A DNA stretch of 64,000 nt from Porites lobata (taxonomy: Eukaryota; Cnidaria; Anthozoa; Scleractinia; Poritidae): NCBI GenBank assembly GCA_942486035.1, contig CALNXK010000031.1, forward strand, positions 3,096,001-3,160,000, written 5' to 3'. A program made the translations under genes and the position numbers. This document shows, piece after piece, positions 39,795 to 52,967 of the stretch (its first letter is position 1; every line of letters begins with the position of its first letter). The notes under the pieces are model-generated. The model was not told where the DNA came from. It saw nothing but the letters and a program-made list of their open reading frames with translations, and made no database searches.

Positions 39795-40994
39795 GTAGAT
39801 AGGTAGATAGGGTAGGTAGGGGGTAGGTAGGGGGGATAGGTAGATAGGTAGGGGGGGGGAGGGAAGGGAGGGGAAGGGAAGGGAAGGGAAGGAAAGGGAA
39901 GGGGAAAGGGAGGGGGGTCTAGCCTGCGAGCAAGGTCTCTTGCTGCCGGGATTGGGGGAGGGTTGGGTGGGGTGGGGCAGTGAGAGACCTTGCTCGCAGG
40001 CTAGACCCGGGGAGGGTTTTGCTGCTCAGCACAATTTTTTTTCTTCTTACTTTTATAAAATTCTTGACTCAAAATAAGCACTTTTAGAAAAGGATGCATT
40101 CACGTAAGAAAAAAAACGGGGAAAAAGGACGTGTGCGAAGAAACAAGCGAAATTTATGATTAAACATTTGTCATTACTTAGGATCAACTTCTCCACACTT
40201 TTTCCCACATTCAACTTCGCGAGTTAGTCTACTTATAGTACGTTCCTTTTCTTTAATGCAGTGGATAAACAGACCATGAAGTTCCAAACTGCTCTTCGTC
40301 TGAAGTTGGAGAATTTTCTTTATTGGTCATTGACCTTGGGGACATTTAACAGCCTGATTTTAAGACTGGATTGGAAATAGCTTGAATTACGTAACCTTGC
40401 CTGCGAAAAAACAACACGACCTGATGGAATTACTAATCGTCAATAGGCCGGGCAAACAATGTTTGTTTGGTTCATCTTGTCAAGTGACTTTTGGGTCAAG
40501 TTGGAAACTGATGGAGATCTCCTGGAAATGTCCCTGGGACTCTTGTGATGTCTCAAGTAAGAGGATGTAAGTATATTTCATTCTGGAAAAAAGTCTTTTA
40601 GCTGCCTTAGGACACGAAGGATATCACCTTGTTTTGATCCTTCAGGCTGATTTCACGATTCTATCACAAGTTTTCGGTCGCATCGGTAGCAGTTTAGTAT
40701 GATTTACCGTGCTACTTGCAGATTTCCTATTGCAGTTATAAGGGTACCAGATTCAGACTAGGGTACTGTAGTTGCCTAGTTAGAGAAGAACGCTTTTTCT
40801 TGTTGTCGAAGGGTCACATTGCTGGCTCCAAATCTATTAAATACGTCTCTTACTGGAATCAGACCCTTCAACAATCACAAAAACGCAGTTTTTATTGTAC
40901 AATCAAAGACGACTATAGCCCCTCGCCGTACCTAGCTTTAACAAGAAAAAACCCTTCGAGAAAAGCATTAGTTAGATTTAGAATAAGTAGTCAT
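38341..40994 (+). repeat. array unit 15 (type B, block III)
   Basis: 2654 bp. tRNA-like element 39445-39532, GATA tract 39730-39810 with GGTAGATA steps at its right end, hairpin 39917-40006 with perfect arms. Confidence 0.95.
39445..39532 (+). repeat. tRNA-derived element, copy 15
   Basis: 88 nt, unchanged boxes. Confidence 0.7.
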
Positions 40995-41300
40995 CAACTT
41001 AGAATTGAAACAGGTAGATACGAAAACATTCCTCGCAATGAAAGGATATGTCACTTTTGTACAAGTAACAAAATCGAAGATGAAAATCATTTCTTACTAG
41101 ATTGTAAGGCTTATTCTCAGATCAGAGACATATTTTTCTCCAAACTAGAAACTAAAATACCTGACTTCAAATCACTTTCACACGATACTTTAATATCTCT
41201 TCTTATGAATTCTTCTGATTATTTAATTAACTGTCAATTAGTTTCATCTATCTCGCAATGCTTTGAATTAAGAACCAAATTAATATCAATGAATGAATGA
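40716..41300 (+). pseudogene. LINE RT C-terminal fragment, copy 16 (type B, open)
   Basis: Open over 194 codons, same as copy 15 apart from single residues. Confidence 0.75.
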
Positions 41301-42377
41301 ATGAATGAATGAGAAACTGTAACGTTTTGTAATGTTTTGCACGTACTAATTAGTTGAATTAGTACTTAATTTTAGACTAATAGCTTTTGCAATACTGTAA
41401 TTCCTTTATGGTCACGCAAATAAAGCTTTTGGTGTTGTTGTTATTAAAAAAAGTGACATAACCTTCGCGTTTTCCATTTATAAGATCACTTTTGCTTGTT
41501 GCAGGAACACTTGTAAATGGCGTGAGATTAACATGCACATTCTCCATACTCATTCCTTTACCGTTCATCTGGCGCTAACGAGGAGAATTTGATTAGAAGT
41601 CCCAACGTTTTTCGTTGCTGAGCAGTTTCCTCTATTTTCAGCCTTTTATGATTGATACCGTTTCACTGGTGGGATATATAGCGAGAATGAAAATTGATGT
41701 TGATCACTTTTAACCGTACAAAACTGTTTTCTTGTGATCACCGACTGAAAGCAAACGCACCGACGGACATTTCAAGTATTTCAATATTATACAAAACTTA
41801 CAGCTAAAATCAAAATTGCCCGTCGGAAAAACGTGAAAGCGCTAAGTGCTTTTTTAAATGTACTAGTGGTCAGAAAGATACAAGAATCCTGATTAAAAAG
41901 AAGCTTTCGCAAAGCCGACAAGGCTACAGTTTCCATTATGTTTGGTAAACTTTGGTTTGTTTTGGTTCTTGGACCTGTGGGACCTCAGGGACCTCTGGGC
42001 CGAAGGTTCATGATGTCATTATTTTCAACAGCCAATCAGGGGCAAGAATTTGATTTGCATATGAATAACATACAAAAAAACCATTGAATTTGTAACCGAG
42101 CCGGGATAGCGCAATTGGCATAAGCATTGAATTGGTAATTAACTGGCAAACAAAGAGGTGACGGGTTCGAATCCCGCCTGATTAGCATAAAAAGGAAAAA
42201 AAAAAAGAATAAAATCGCGGCTTGGTTCTGGGAGGGCTTGGGGCGAGGAGAGGGAAGAAAAAGGCCTTGGGAAGGGTATGGGAAGCGGAGTTGGTACACC
42301 GGCCCGGGGGCGGGCCGGGAGGAGGGCAGGGAGGGGGGGGGGCAGGAGGGGGGGTAGGTAGATAGGGGGTAGGTAGG

Positions 42378-42448
<71 letters not shown>

Positions 42449-43650
42449 GTAGATAGGTAGATAGGTAGGTAGATAGGTATAGGTAGGGGGAGGTAGGGGG
42501 ATAGGTAGATAGGGAGGGGGCGGAGGGGAAGGGGGGGGAAGGGAAGGAAAGGAAGGGAAGGGGAAAGGGAGGGGGGTCTAGCCTGCGAGCAAGGTCTCTT
42601 GCTGCCGGGATTGGGGGGAAGGTAGGGCGGGGTGGGGCAGTGAGAGACCTTGCTCGCAGGCTAGACCCGGGGAGGGTTTTGCTGCTCAGCACAATTTTTT
42701 TTTCTTACTTTTATAAAATTCTTGACTCAAAATAAGCACTTTTAGAAAAGGATGCATTCACGTAAGAAAAAAATGGGGAAAAAAGGACGTGTGCGAAGAA
42801 ACAAGCGAAATTTATGATTAAACATTTGTCATTACTTAGGATCAACTTCTCCACACTTTTTCCCACATTCAGCTTCGCGAGTTAGTCTACTTATAGTACG
42901 TTCCTTTTCTTTAATGCAGTGGATAAACAGACCATGAAGTTCCAAACTGCTCTTCGTCTGAAGTTGGAGAATTTTCTTTATTGGTCATTGACCTTGGGGA
43001 CATTTAACAGCCTGATTTTAAGACTGGATTGGAAATAGCTTGAATTACGTAACCTTGCCTTCGAAAGAAACACGACCTGATGGAATTACTAATCGTCAAT
43101 AGGCCGGGCAAACAATGTTTGTTTGGTTCATCTTGTCAAGTGACTTTTGGGTCAAGTTGGAAACTGATGGAGATCTCCTGGAAATGTTCCTGGGACTCTT
43201 GTGATGTCTCAAGTAAGAGGATGTAAGTATATTTCATTCTGGAAAAAAGTCTTTTAGCTGCCTTAGGACACGAAGGATATCACCTTGTTTTGATCCTTCA
43301 GGCTGATTTCACGATTCTATCACAAGTTTTCGGTCGCATCGGTAGCAGTTTAGTATGATTTACCGTGCTACTTGCAGATTTCCTATTGCAGTTATAAGGG
43401 TACCAGATTCAGACTAGGGTACTGTAGTTGCCTAGTTAGAGAAGAACGCTTTTTCTTGTTGTCGAAGGGTCACATTGCTGGCTCCAAATCTATTAAATAC
43501 CTCTCTTACTGGAATCAGACCCTTCAACAATCACAAAAACGCAGTTTTTATTGTACAATCAAAGACGACTATAGCCCCTCGCCGTACCTAGCTTTAACAA
43601 GAAAAAAGCCTTCGAGAAAAGCATTAGTTAGATTTAGAATAAGTAGTCAT
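40995..43650 (+). repeat. array unit 16 (type B, block III)
   Basis: 2656 bp. tRNA-like element 42100-42187, GATA tract 42378-42478 with several GGTAGATA steps, hairpin 42576-42666. First unit with GAAGTCCCAACG in place of GAAATCCCAACG. Confidence 0.95.
42100..42187 (+). repeat. tRNA-derived element, copy 16
   Basis: 88 nt, unchanged A and B boxes. Confidence 0.7.
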
Positions 43651-43935
43651 CAACTTAGAATTGAAACAGGTAGATACGAAAACATTCCTCGCAATGAAAG
43701 GATATGTCACTTTTGTACAAGTAACAAAATCGAAGATGAAAATCATTTCTTACTAGATTGTAAGGCTTATTCTCAGATCAGAGACATATTTTTCTCCAAA
43801 CTAGAAACTAAAATACCTGACTTCAAATCACTTTCACACGATACTTTAATATCTCTTCTTATGAATTCTTCTGATTATTTAATTAACTGTCAATTAGTTC
43901 CATCTATCTCGCAATGCTTTGAATTAAGAGCCTAA
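43372..43935 (+). pseudogene. LINE RT C-terminal fragment, copy 17 (seven codons short)
   Basis: Open for 187 codons. AAA became TAA near the end, so it stops after FELRA. The finger is intact. Confidence 0.75.
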
Positions 43936-45015
43936 TTAATATCAATGAATGAATGAATGAATGAAAGAGAACTGTAACGTTTTGTAATGTTTTGCACGTA
44001 CTAATTAGATGAATTAGTACTTAATTTTAGACTAATAGCTTTTGCAATACTGTAATTCCTTTATGGTCAGGCAAATAAAACTTTTGGTGTTGTTGTTATT
44101 AAAAGTGACATAACCTTCGCGTTTTTCATTTATAAGATCACTTTTGCTTGTTGCAGGAACACTTGTAAATGGCGTGAGATTAACATGCACATTCTCCATA
44201 CTCATTCCTTTACCGTTCATCTGGCGCTAACGAGGAGAATTTGATTAGAAGTCCCAACGTTTTTCGTTGCTGAGCAGTTTCCTCTATTTTCAGCCTTTTA
44301 TGATTGATACCGTTCACTGGTGGGATATATAGCGAGAATGTAAATTGATGTTGATCACTTTTAACCGTACAAAAACTGTTTCTTGTGATCACCGACTGAA
44401 AGCAAACGCACCGACGGACATTTCAAGTATTTCAATATTATACAAAACTTACAGCTAAAATCAAAATTGCCCGTCGGAAAAACGTGAAAGCGCTAAGTGC
44501 TTTTTAAATGTACTAGTGGTCAGAAAGATACAAGAATCCTGATTAAAAAGAAGCTTTCAAAAGCCGACAAGGCTACAGTTTCCATTATGTTTGGTAAACT
44601 TTGGTTTGTTTTGGTTCTTGGACCTGTGGGACCTCAGGGACCTCTGGGCCGAAGGTTCATGATGTCATTATTTTCAACACAATCAGGGGCAAGAATTTGA
44701 TTTGCATATGAATAACATACAAAAAAACCATTGAATTTGTAACCGAGCCGGGATAGCGCAATTGGCATAAGCATTGAATTGGTAATTAACTGGCAAACAA
44801 AGAGGTGACGGGTTCGAATCCCGCCTGATTAGCATAAAAAGGAAAAAAAAATAAAATCGCGGCTTGGTTCTGGGAGGGCTTGGGGCGAGGAGAGGGAAGA
44901 AAAAAAGCCTTGGGAAGGGTATGGGAAGCGGGAGTTGGTACACCGGCCCGGGGGCGGGCCAGGAGGAGGGCAGGGAGAGGGGGGGCAGGGGAGGGGGGGT
45001 AGATAGGTAGATAGG

Positions 45016-45098
<83 letters not shown>

Positions 45099-46274
45099 GT
45101 AGATAGATAGGTAGATAGGTAGATAGGTAGGTAGGGCGGAGGGGGGGAGGGGGAAGGGAAGGGAAGGGAAGGGAAGGGGAAAGGAAAGGGAGGGGGGTCT
45201 AGCCTGCGAGCAAGGTCTCTTGCTGCCGGGATTGGGGGGAGGGTTGGGTGGGGTGGGGCAGTGAGAGACCTTGCTCGCAGGCTAGACCCGGGGAGGGTTT
45301 TGCTGCTCAGCACAATTTTTTTTCTTCTTACTTTTATAAAATTCTTGACTCAAAATAAGCACTTTTAGTAAAGGATGCATTCACGAAAGAAAAAAACGGG
45401 GAAAAAAGGACGTGTGCGAAGAAACAAGCGAAATTTATGATTAAACATTTGTCATTACTTAGGATCAACTTCTCCACACTTTTTCCCACATTCAGCTTCC
45501 TGAGTTAGTCTACTTATAGGACGTTCCTTTTCTTTAATGCAGTGGATAAACAGACCATGAAGTTCCAAACTGCTCTTCGTCTGAAGTTGGAGAATTTTCT
45601 TTATTGGTCATTGACCTTGGGGACATTTAACAGCCTGATTTTAAGACTGGATTGGAAATAGCTTGAATTACGTAACCTTGCCTGCGAAAGAAACACGACC
45701 TGATGGAATTACTAATCGTCAATAGGCCGGGCAAACAATGTTTGTTTGGTTCATCTTGTCAAGTGACTTTTGGGTCAAGTTGGAAACTGATGGAGATCTC
45801 CTGGAAATGTCCCTGGGACTCTTGTGATGTCTCAAGTAAGAGGATGTAAGTATATTTCATTCTGGAAAAAAAGTCTTTTAGCTGCCTTAGGACACCAAGG
45901 ATATCACCTTGTTTTGATCCTTCAGGCTGATTTCACGATTCTATCACAAGTTTTCGGTCGCATCGGTAGCAGTTTAGTATGATTTACCGTGCTACTTGCA
46001 GATTTCCTATTGCAGTTATAAGGGTACCAGATTCAGACTAGGGTACTGTAGTTGCCTAGTTAGAGAAGAACGCTTTTTCTTGTTGTCGAAGGGTCACATT
46101 GCTGGCTCCAAATCTATTAAATACGTCTCTTACTGGAATCAGACCCTTCAACAATCACAAAAACGCAGTTTTTATTGTGCAATCAAAGACGACTATAGCC
46201 CCTCGCCGTACCTAGCTTTAACAAGAAAAAACCCTTCGAGAAAAGCATTAGTTAGATTTAGAATAAGTAGTCAT
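43651..46274 (+). repeat. array unit 17 (type B, block III)
   Basis: 2624 bp. tRNA-like element 44747-44834, GATA tract 45001-45134, hairpin 45197-45287. A 2-base deletion removes the CCAAT box (CAACACAATCAGG). Confidence 0.95.
44747..44834 (+). repeat. tRNA-derived element, copy 17
   Basis: 88 nt, unchanged A and B boxes, but the upstream CCAAT box is lost. Confidence 0.7.
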
Positions 46275-46580
46275 CAACTTAGAATTGAAACAGGTAGATA
46301 CGAAAACATTCCTCGCAATGAAAGGATATGTCACTTTTGTACAAGTAACAAAATCGAAGATGAAAATCATTTCTTACTAGATTGTAAGGCTTATTCTCAG
46401 ATCAGAGACATATTTTTCTCCAAACTAGAAACTAAAATACCTGACTTCAAATCACTTTCACACGATACTTTAATATCTCTTCTTATGAATTCTTCTGATT
46501 ATTTAATTAACTGTCAATTAGTTTCATCTATCTCGCAATGCTTTGAATTAAGAACCAAATTAATATCAATCAATGAATGA
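45996..46580 (+). pseudogene. LINE RT C-terminal fragment, copy 18 (type B, open)
   Basis: Open over 194 codons, with one Thr to Ala change in the middle (YCAIKDD). Confidence 0.75.
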
Positions 46581-47219
46581 ATGAATGAATGAATGAGAAC
46601 TGTAACGTTTTGTAATGTTTTGCACGTACTAATTAGTTGAACTAGTACTTAATTTTAGACTAATAGCTTTTGCAATACTGTAATTCCTTTATGGTCACGC
46701 AAATAAAGCTTTTGGTGTTGTTGTTTTTAAAAGTGACATAACCTTCGCGTTTTCCATTTATAAGATCACTTTTGCTTGTTGCAGGAACACTTGTAAATGG
46801 CGTGAGATTAACATGCACATTCTCCATACTCATTCCTTTACCGTTCATCTGGCGCTAACGAGGAGAATTTGATTAGAAGTCCCAACGTTTTTCGTTGCTG
46901 AGCAGTTTCCTCTATTTTCAGCCTTTTATGATTGATACCGTTCACTGGTGGGATATATAGCGAGAATGTAAATTGATGTTGATCACTTTTAACCGTACAA
47001 AAACTGTTTCTTGTGATCACCGACTGAAAGCAAACGCACCGACGGACATTTCAAGTATTTCAATATTATACAAAACTTACAGCTAAAATCAAAATTGCCC
47101 GTCGGAAAAACGTGAAAGCGCTAAGTGCTTTTTAAATGTACTAGTGGTCAGAAAGATACAAGAATCCTGATTAAAAAGAAGCTTTCAAAAGCCGACAAGG
47201 CTACAGTTTCCATTATGTT

Positions 47220-48070
47220 TGGTTTTGGTTTGTTTTGTTCTTGGACCTGACCTCAGGACGACCTTTGGGCCGAATTCAATGATGTCATTATTTTCAACAG
47301 TTAAAATTCAAGAATTTGATTTTTCATATGAAAACATTGTAAAAAACCATTGAATTTGTAACCGAGCCGGATACTCAATTGATAAGCAAGAATTTTTAAC
47401 TGGAAACAAAGAGGTGACGGGTTCGAATCCCGCCTGATTAGCATAAAAAGGAAAAAAAAAAAGTGTCTTCGGCTTGGTTCTGGGAGGGCAGGGGCGAGGG
47501 AGGGAAGAAAAATGCCTTGGGAAGGGGGATCGGGAAGCGGATGGTCTTTCAACCTGTCCTAGTTAAGGAGAATGAACTTCAGGCAGGAGGGGGTAGTCCA
47601 TAGGTAAAGGGGTAAAGGTTGAAAGCTAGTGTTAAGATGCAAAGATGCATAGGTAGAAGCAATAAAGGGGGGGTTGATGCCAGGGGGAAGAAAAGAGGGG
47701 TGGGAGGGGGAGGGGTGGGAAGGGTAAGGGGGAAGGGGAAGGGGAAAGGGAATATAAAATTTGCCTCTATATATTTGTCCATTGGGGGAGGTTGGGTTTG
47801 GGGCAAAGTTTCGCAGGCTAGACCCGGGAACAAATTTGCTTGCAGTTTTTTTCATTTATTTTATAAAATTTTGACTCAAAAAATAAGCAAATTTAGAAAA
47901 GGATGCATTTACACAAGAAAAAAACGTTCAAAAAAGGACGTCTTAGAAACAAATGAAATTTATGATTAAACATTTGTCATTAAGGATCAAATGTCTCCAT
48001 TTGTTTTTCCCACATTCAAATATCGCAAATTTTAGTTTACTTATAGTACGTTTGTTTTCTTTAATGTAGT
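47220..48070. other. diverged segment inside unit 18
   Basis: Abrupt loss of similarity, with scattered deletions of 1-10 bases and AT-for-GC changes, while the landmarks stay in order (GACCTC motif, B box, A-rich tail, G-rich tract, CGCAGGCTAGACCCGGG, T-rich run). There is no GATA array. It is either an old unconverted patch or a poorly resolved assembly consensus. Confidence 0.75.
47366..47443 (+). repeat. tRNA-derived element, copy 18 (A box destroyed)
   Basis: Ten bases shorter than the others. The A box is lost (GGATACTCAATTGATAAGC), while the B box and T arm are untouched. Confidence 0.65.
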
Positions 48071-48520
48071 GGATAAACAGACCATGAAGTTCCAAACTGC
48101 TCTTCGTCTGAAGTTGGAGAATTTTCTTTATTGGTCATTGACCTTGGGGACATTTAACAGCCTGATTTTAAGACTGGATTGGAAATAGCTTGAATTACGT
48201 AACCTTGCCTGCGAAAGAAACACGACCTGATGGAATTACTAATCGTCAATAGGCCGGGCAAACAATGTTTGTTTGGTTCATCTTGTCAAGTGACTTTTGG
48301 GTCAAGTTGGAAACTGATGGAGATCTCCTGAAATGTCCCTGGGACTCTTGTGATGTCTCAAGTAAGAGGATGTAAGTATATTTCATTCTGGAAAAAAGTC
48401 TTTTAGCTGCCTTAGGACACGAAGGATATCACCTTGTTTTGATCCTTCAGGCTGATTTCACGATTCTATCACAAGTTTTCGGTCGCATCGGTAGCAGTTT
48501 AGTATGATTTACCGTGCTAC

Positions 48521-49108
48521 TTGCAGATTTCCTATTGCAGTTATAAGGGTACCAGATTCAGACTAGGGTACTGTAGTTGCCTAGTTAGAGAAGAACGCTT
48601 TTTCTTGTTGTCGAAGGGTCACATTGCTGGCTCCAAATCTATTAAATACGTCTCTTACTGGAATCAGACCCTTCAACAATCACAAAAAAAACGCAGTTTT
48701 TATTGTACAATCAAAGACGACTATAGCCCCTCGCCGTACCTAGCTTTAACAAGAAAAAACCCTTCGAGAAAAGCATTAGTTAGATTTAGAATAAGTAGTC
48801 ATCAACTTAGAATTGAAACAGGTAGATACGAAAACATTCCTCGCAATGAAAGGATATGTCACTTTTGTACAAGTAACAAAATCGAAGATGAAAATCATTT
48901 CTTACTAGATTGTAAGGCTTATTCTCAGATCAGAGACATATTTTTCTCCAAACTAGAAACTAAAATACCTGACTTCAAATCACTTTCACACGATACTTTA
49001 ATATCTCTTCGTATGAATTCTTCTGATTATTTAATTAACTGTCAATTAGTTTCATCTATCTCGCAATGCTTTGAATTAAGAACCAAATTAATATCAATGA
49101 ATGAATGA
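48521..49108 (+). pseudogene. LINE RT C-terminal fragment, copy 19 (type B, open, 195 codons)
   Basis: Open, with one extra Lys from an expanded A-run (QSQKKRSF). Its stop lies at the start of the longest (AATG)n tract in the array, about eight repeats. Confidence 0.75.
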
Positions 49109-50203
49109 ATGAATGAATGAATGAATGAATGAGAACTGTAACGTTTTGTAATGTTTTGCACGTACTAATTAGTTGAATTAGTACTTAATTTTAGACTAAT
49201 AGCTTTTGCAATACTGTAATTCCTTTATGGTCAGGCAAATAAAGCTTTTGGTGTTGTTGTTATTAAAAGTGACATAACCTTCGCGTTTTCCATTTATAAG
49301 ATCACTTTTGCTTGTTGCAGGAACACTTGTAAATGGCGTGAGATTAACATGCACATTCTCCATACTCATTCCTTTACCGTTCATCTGGCGCTAACGAGGA
49401 GAATTTGATTAGAAGTCCCAACGTTTTTCGTTGCTGAGCAGTTTCCTCTATTTTCAGCCTTTTATGATTGATACCGTTCACTGGTGGGATATATAGCGAG
49501 AATGTAAATTGATGTTGATCACTTTTAACCGTACAAAAACTGTTTCTTGTGATCACCGACTGAAAGCAAACGCACCGACGGACATTTCAAGTATTTCAAT
49601 ATTATACAAAACTTACAGCTAAAATCAAAATTGCCCGTCGGAAAAACGTGAAAGCGCTAAGTGCTTTTTTAAATGTACTAGTGGTCAGAAAGATACAAGA
49701 ATCCTGATTAAAAAGAAGCTTTCGCAAAGCCGACAAGGCTACAGTTTCCATTATGTTTGGTAAACTTTGGTTTGTTTTGGTTCTTGGACCTGTGGGACCT
49801 CAGGGACCTCTGGGCCGAAGGTTCATGATGTCATTATTTTCAACAGCCAATCAGGGGCAAGAATTTGATTTGCATATGAATAACATACAAAAAAACCATT
49901 GAATTTGTAACCGAGCCGGGATAGCGCAATTGGCATAAGCATTGAATTGGTAATTAACTGGCAAACAAAGAGGTGACGGGTTCGAATCCCGCCTGATTAG
50001 CATAAAAAAGGAAAAAAAAAGAATAAAATCGCGGCTTGGTTCTGGGAGGGCTTGGGGCGAGGAGAGGGAAGAAAAAAGGCCTTGGGAAGGGTATGGGAAG
50101 CGGGAGTTGGTACACCGGCCCGGGGGCGGGCCGGGAGGAGGGCAGGGAGAGGGGGGCAGGCGGGAGGGGGGTAGGTAGATAGGTAGAGGGGTAGGTAGAT
50201 AGG

Positions 50204-50278
<75 letters not shown>

Positions 50279-51495
50279 GTAGATAGATAGATAGGTAGAT
50301 AGGTAGATAGGTAGAGGGGTAGGTAGAGGGGGATAGGTAGATAGGTAGAGGGCGGAGGGGTGGGAGGGGGAAGGGAAGGGAAGGGAAGGGGAAAGGGAAG
50401 GGGAAAGGGAGGGGGGTCTAGCCTGCGAGCAAGGTCTCTTGCTGCCGGGATTGGGGGGAGGGTTGGGTGGGGTGGGGCAGTGAGAGACCTTGCTCGCAGG
50501 CTAGACCCGGGGAGGGTTTTGCTGCTCAGCACAATTTTTTTTCTTCTTACTTTTATAAAATTCTTGACTCAAAATAAGCACTTTTAGAAAAGGATGCATT
50601 CACGTAAGAAAAAAACGGGGAAAAAAGGACGTGTGCGAAGAAACAAGCGAAATTTATGATTAAACATTTGTCATTACTTAGGATCAACTTCTCCACACTT
50701 TTTCCCACATTCAGCTTCGCGAGTTAGTCTACTTATAGTACGTTCCTTTTCTTTAATGCAGTGGATAAACAGACCATGAAGTTCCAAACTGCTCTTCGTC
50801 TGAAGTTGGAGAATTTTCTTTATTGGTCATTGACCTTGGGGACATTTAACAGCCTGATTTTAAGACTGGATTGGAAATAGCTTGAATTACGTAACCTTGC
50901 CTGCGAAAGAAACACGACCTGATGGAATTACTAATCGTCAATAGGCCGGGCAAACAATGTTTGTTTGGTTCATCTTGTCAAGTGACTTTTGGGTCAAGTT
51001 GGAAACTGATGGAGATCTCCTGGAAATGTCCCTGGGACTCTTGTGATGTCTCAAGTAAGAGGATGTAAGTATATTTCATTCTGGAAAAAAGTCTTTTAGC
51101 TGCCTTAGGACACGAAGGATATCACCTTGTTTTGATCCTTCAGGCTGATTTCACGATTCTATCACAAGTTTTCGGTCGCATCGGTAGCAGTTTAGTATGA
51201 TTTACCGTGCTACTTGCAGATTTCCTATTGCAGTTATAAGGGTACCAGATTCAGACTAGGGTACTGTAGTTGCCTAGTTAGAGAAGAACGCTTTTTCTTG
51301 TTGTCGAAGGGTCACATTGCTGGCTCCAAATCTATTAAATACGTCTCTTACTGGAATCAGACCCTTCAAAACAATCACAAAAACGCAGTTTTTATTGTAC
51401 AATCAAAGACGACTATAGCCCCTCGCCGTACCTAGCTTTAACAAGAAAAAAAAACTTCGAGAAAAGCATTAGTTAGATTTAGAATAAGTAGTCAT
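48803..51495 (+). repeat. array unit 19 (type B, block III)
   Basis: 2693 bp, the longest unit. tRNA-like element 49915-50002, GATA and GGTAGATA tract 50191-50313, hairpin 50416-50506 with perfect arms. Confidence 0.95.
49915..50002 (+). repeat. tRNA-derived element, copy 19
   Basis: 88 nt, unchanged A and B boxes. The damage in copy 18 is not carried over. Confidence 0.7.
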
Positions 51496-51801
51496 CAACT
51501 TAGAATTGAAACAGGTAGATACGAAAACATTCCTCGCAATGAAAGGATATGTCACTTTTGTACAAGTAACAAAATCGAAGATGAAAATCATTTCTTACTA
51601 GATTGTAAGGCTTATTCTCAGATCAGAGACATATTTTTCTCCAAACTAGAAACTAAAATACCTGACTTCAAATCACTTTCACACGATACTTTAATATCTC
51701 TTCTTATGAATTCTTCTGATTATTTAATTAACTGTCAATTAGTTTCATCTATCTCGCAATGCTTTGAATTAAGAACCAAATTAATATCAATGAATGAATG
51801 A
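51214..51801 (+). pseudogene. LINE RT C-terminal fragment, copy 20 (two compensating shifts)
   Basis: A two-base gain (TTCAAAACAATC, near 51370) and a net one-base gain in the later A-run (near 51450) put the middle out of frame, with stops. The finger returns to the original frame. Confidence 0.75.
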
Positions 51802-52888
51802 ATGAATGAATGAATGAGAACTGTAACGTTTTGTAATGTTTTGCACGTACTAATTAGTTGAATTAGTACTTAATTTTAGACTAATAGCTTTTGCAATACT
51901 GTAATTCCTTTATGGTCACGCAAATAAAGCTTTTGGTGTTGTTGTTATTAAAAGTGACATAACCTTCGCGTTTTCCATTTATAAGATCACTTTTGCTTGT
52001 TGCAGGAACACTTGTAAATGGCGTGAGATTAACATGCACATTCTCCATACTCATTCCTTTACCGTTCATCTGGCGCTAACGAGGAGAATTTGATTAGAAG
52101 TCCCAACGTTTTTCGTTGCTGAGCAGTTTCCTCTATTTTCAGCCTTTTATGATTGATACCGTTCACTGGTGGGATATATAGCGAGAATGTAAATTGATGT
52201 TGATCACTTTTAACCGTACAAAAACTGTTTCTTGTGATCACCGACTGAAAGCAAACGCACCGACGGACATTTCAAGTATTTCAATATTATACAAAACTTA
52301 CAGCTAAAATCAAAATTGCCCGTCGGAAAAACGTGAAAGCGCTAAGTGCTTTTTTAAATGTACTAGTGGTCAGAAAGATACAAGAATCCTGATTAAAAAG
52401 AAGCTTTCGCAAAGCCGACAAGGCTACAGTTTCCATTATGTTTGGTAAACTTTGGTTTGTTTTGGTTCTTGGACCTGTGGGACCTCAGGGACCTCTGGGC
52501 CGAAGGTTCATGATGTCATTATTTTCAACAGCCAATCAGGGGCAAGAATTTGATTTGCATATGAATAACATACAAAAAAACCATTGAATTTGTAACCGAG
52601 CCGGGATAGCGCAATTGGCATAAGCATTGAATTGGTAATTAACTGGCAAACAAAGAGGTGACGGGTTCGAATCCCGCCTGATTAGCATAAAAAAGGAAAA
52701 AAAAAGAATAAAATCGCGGCTTGGTTCTGGGAGGGCTTGGGGCGAGGAGAGGGAAGAAAAAAGGCCTTGGGAAGGGTATGGGAAGCGGGAGTTGGTACAC
52801 CGGCCCGGGGGCGGGCCGGGAGGAGGGCAGGGAGAGGGGGGCAGGCGGGAGGGGGGTAGGTAGATAGGTAGAGGGGTAGGTAGATAGG

Positions 52889-52967
<79 letters not shown>

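Larger units (their letters stand above)
46275..48802 (+). repeat. array unit 18 (type B, with a degraded core)
   Basis: 2528 bp, the shortest complete unit. The first about 945 bp and last about 740 bp match neighbours closely, but about 47220-48070 is full of substitutions and short deletions. The GATA tract and the hairpin left arm are lost, and the tRNA-like element is damaged. Confidence 0.95.

Noticed and set aside
44497..44700. Collagen-like GPVGPQGPLG words
   Set aside because: They come from a short GGGACCTC-type DNA repeat and are too short for a collagen domain. The frame is lost in other units.
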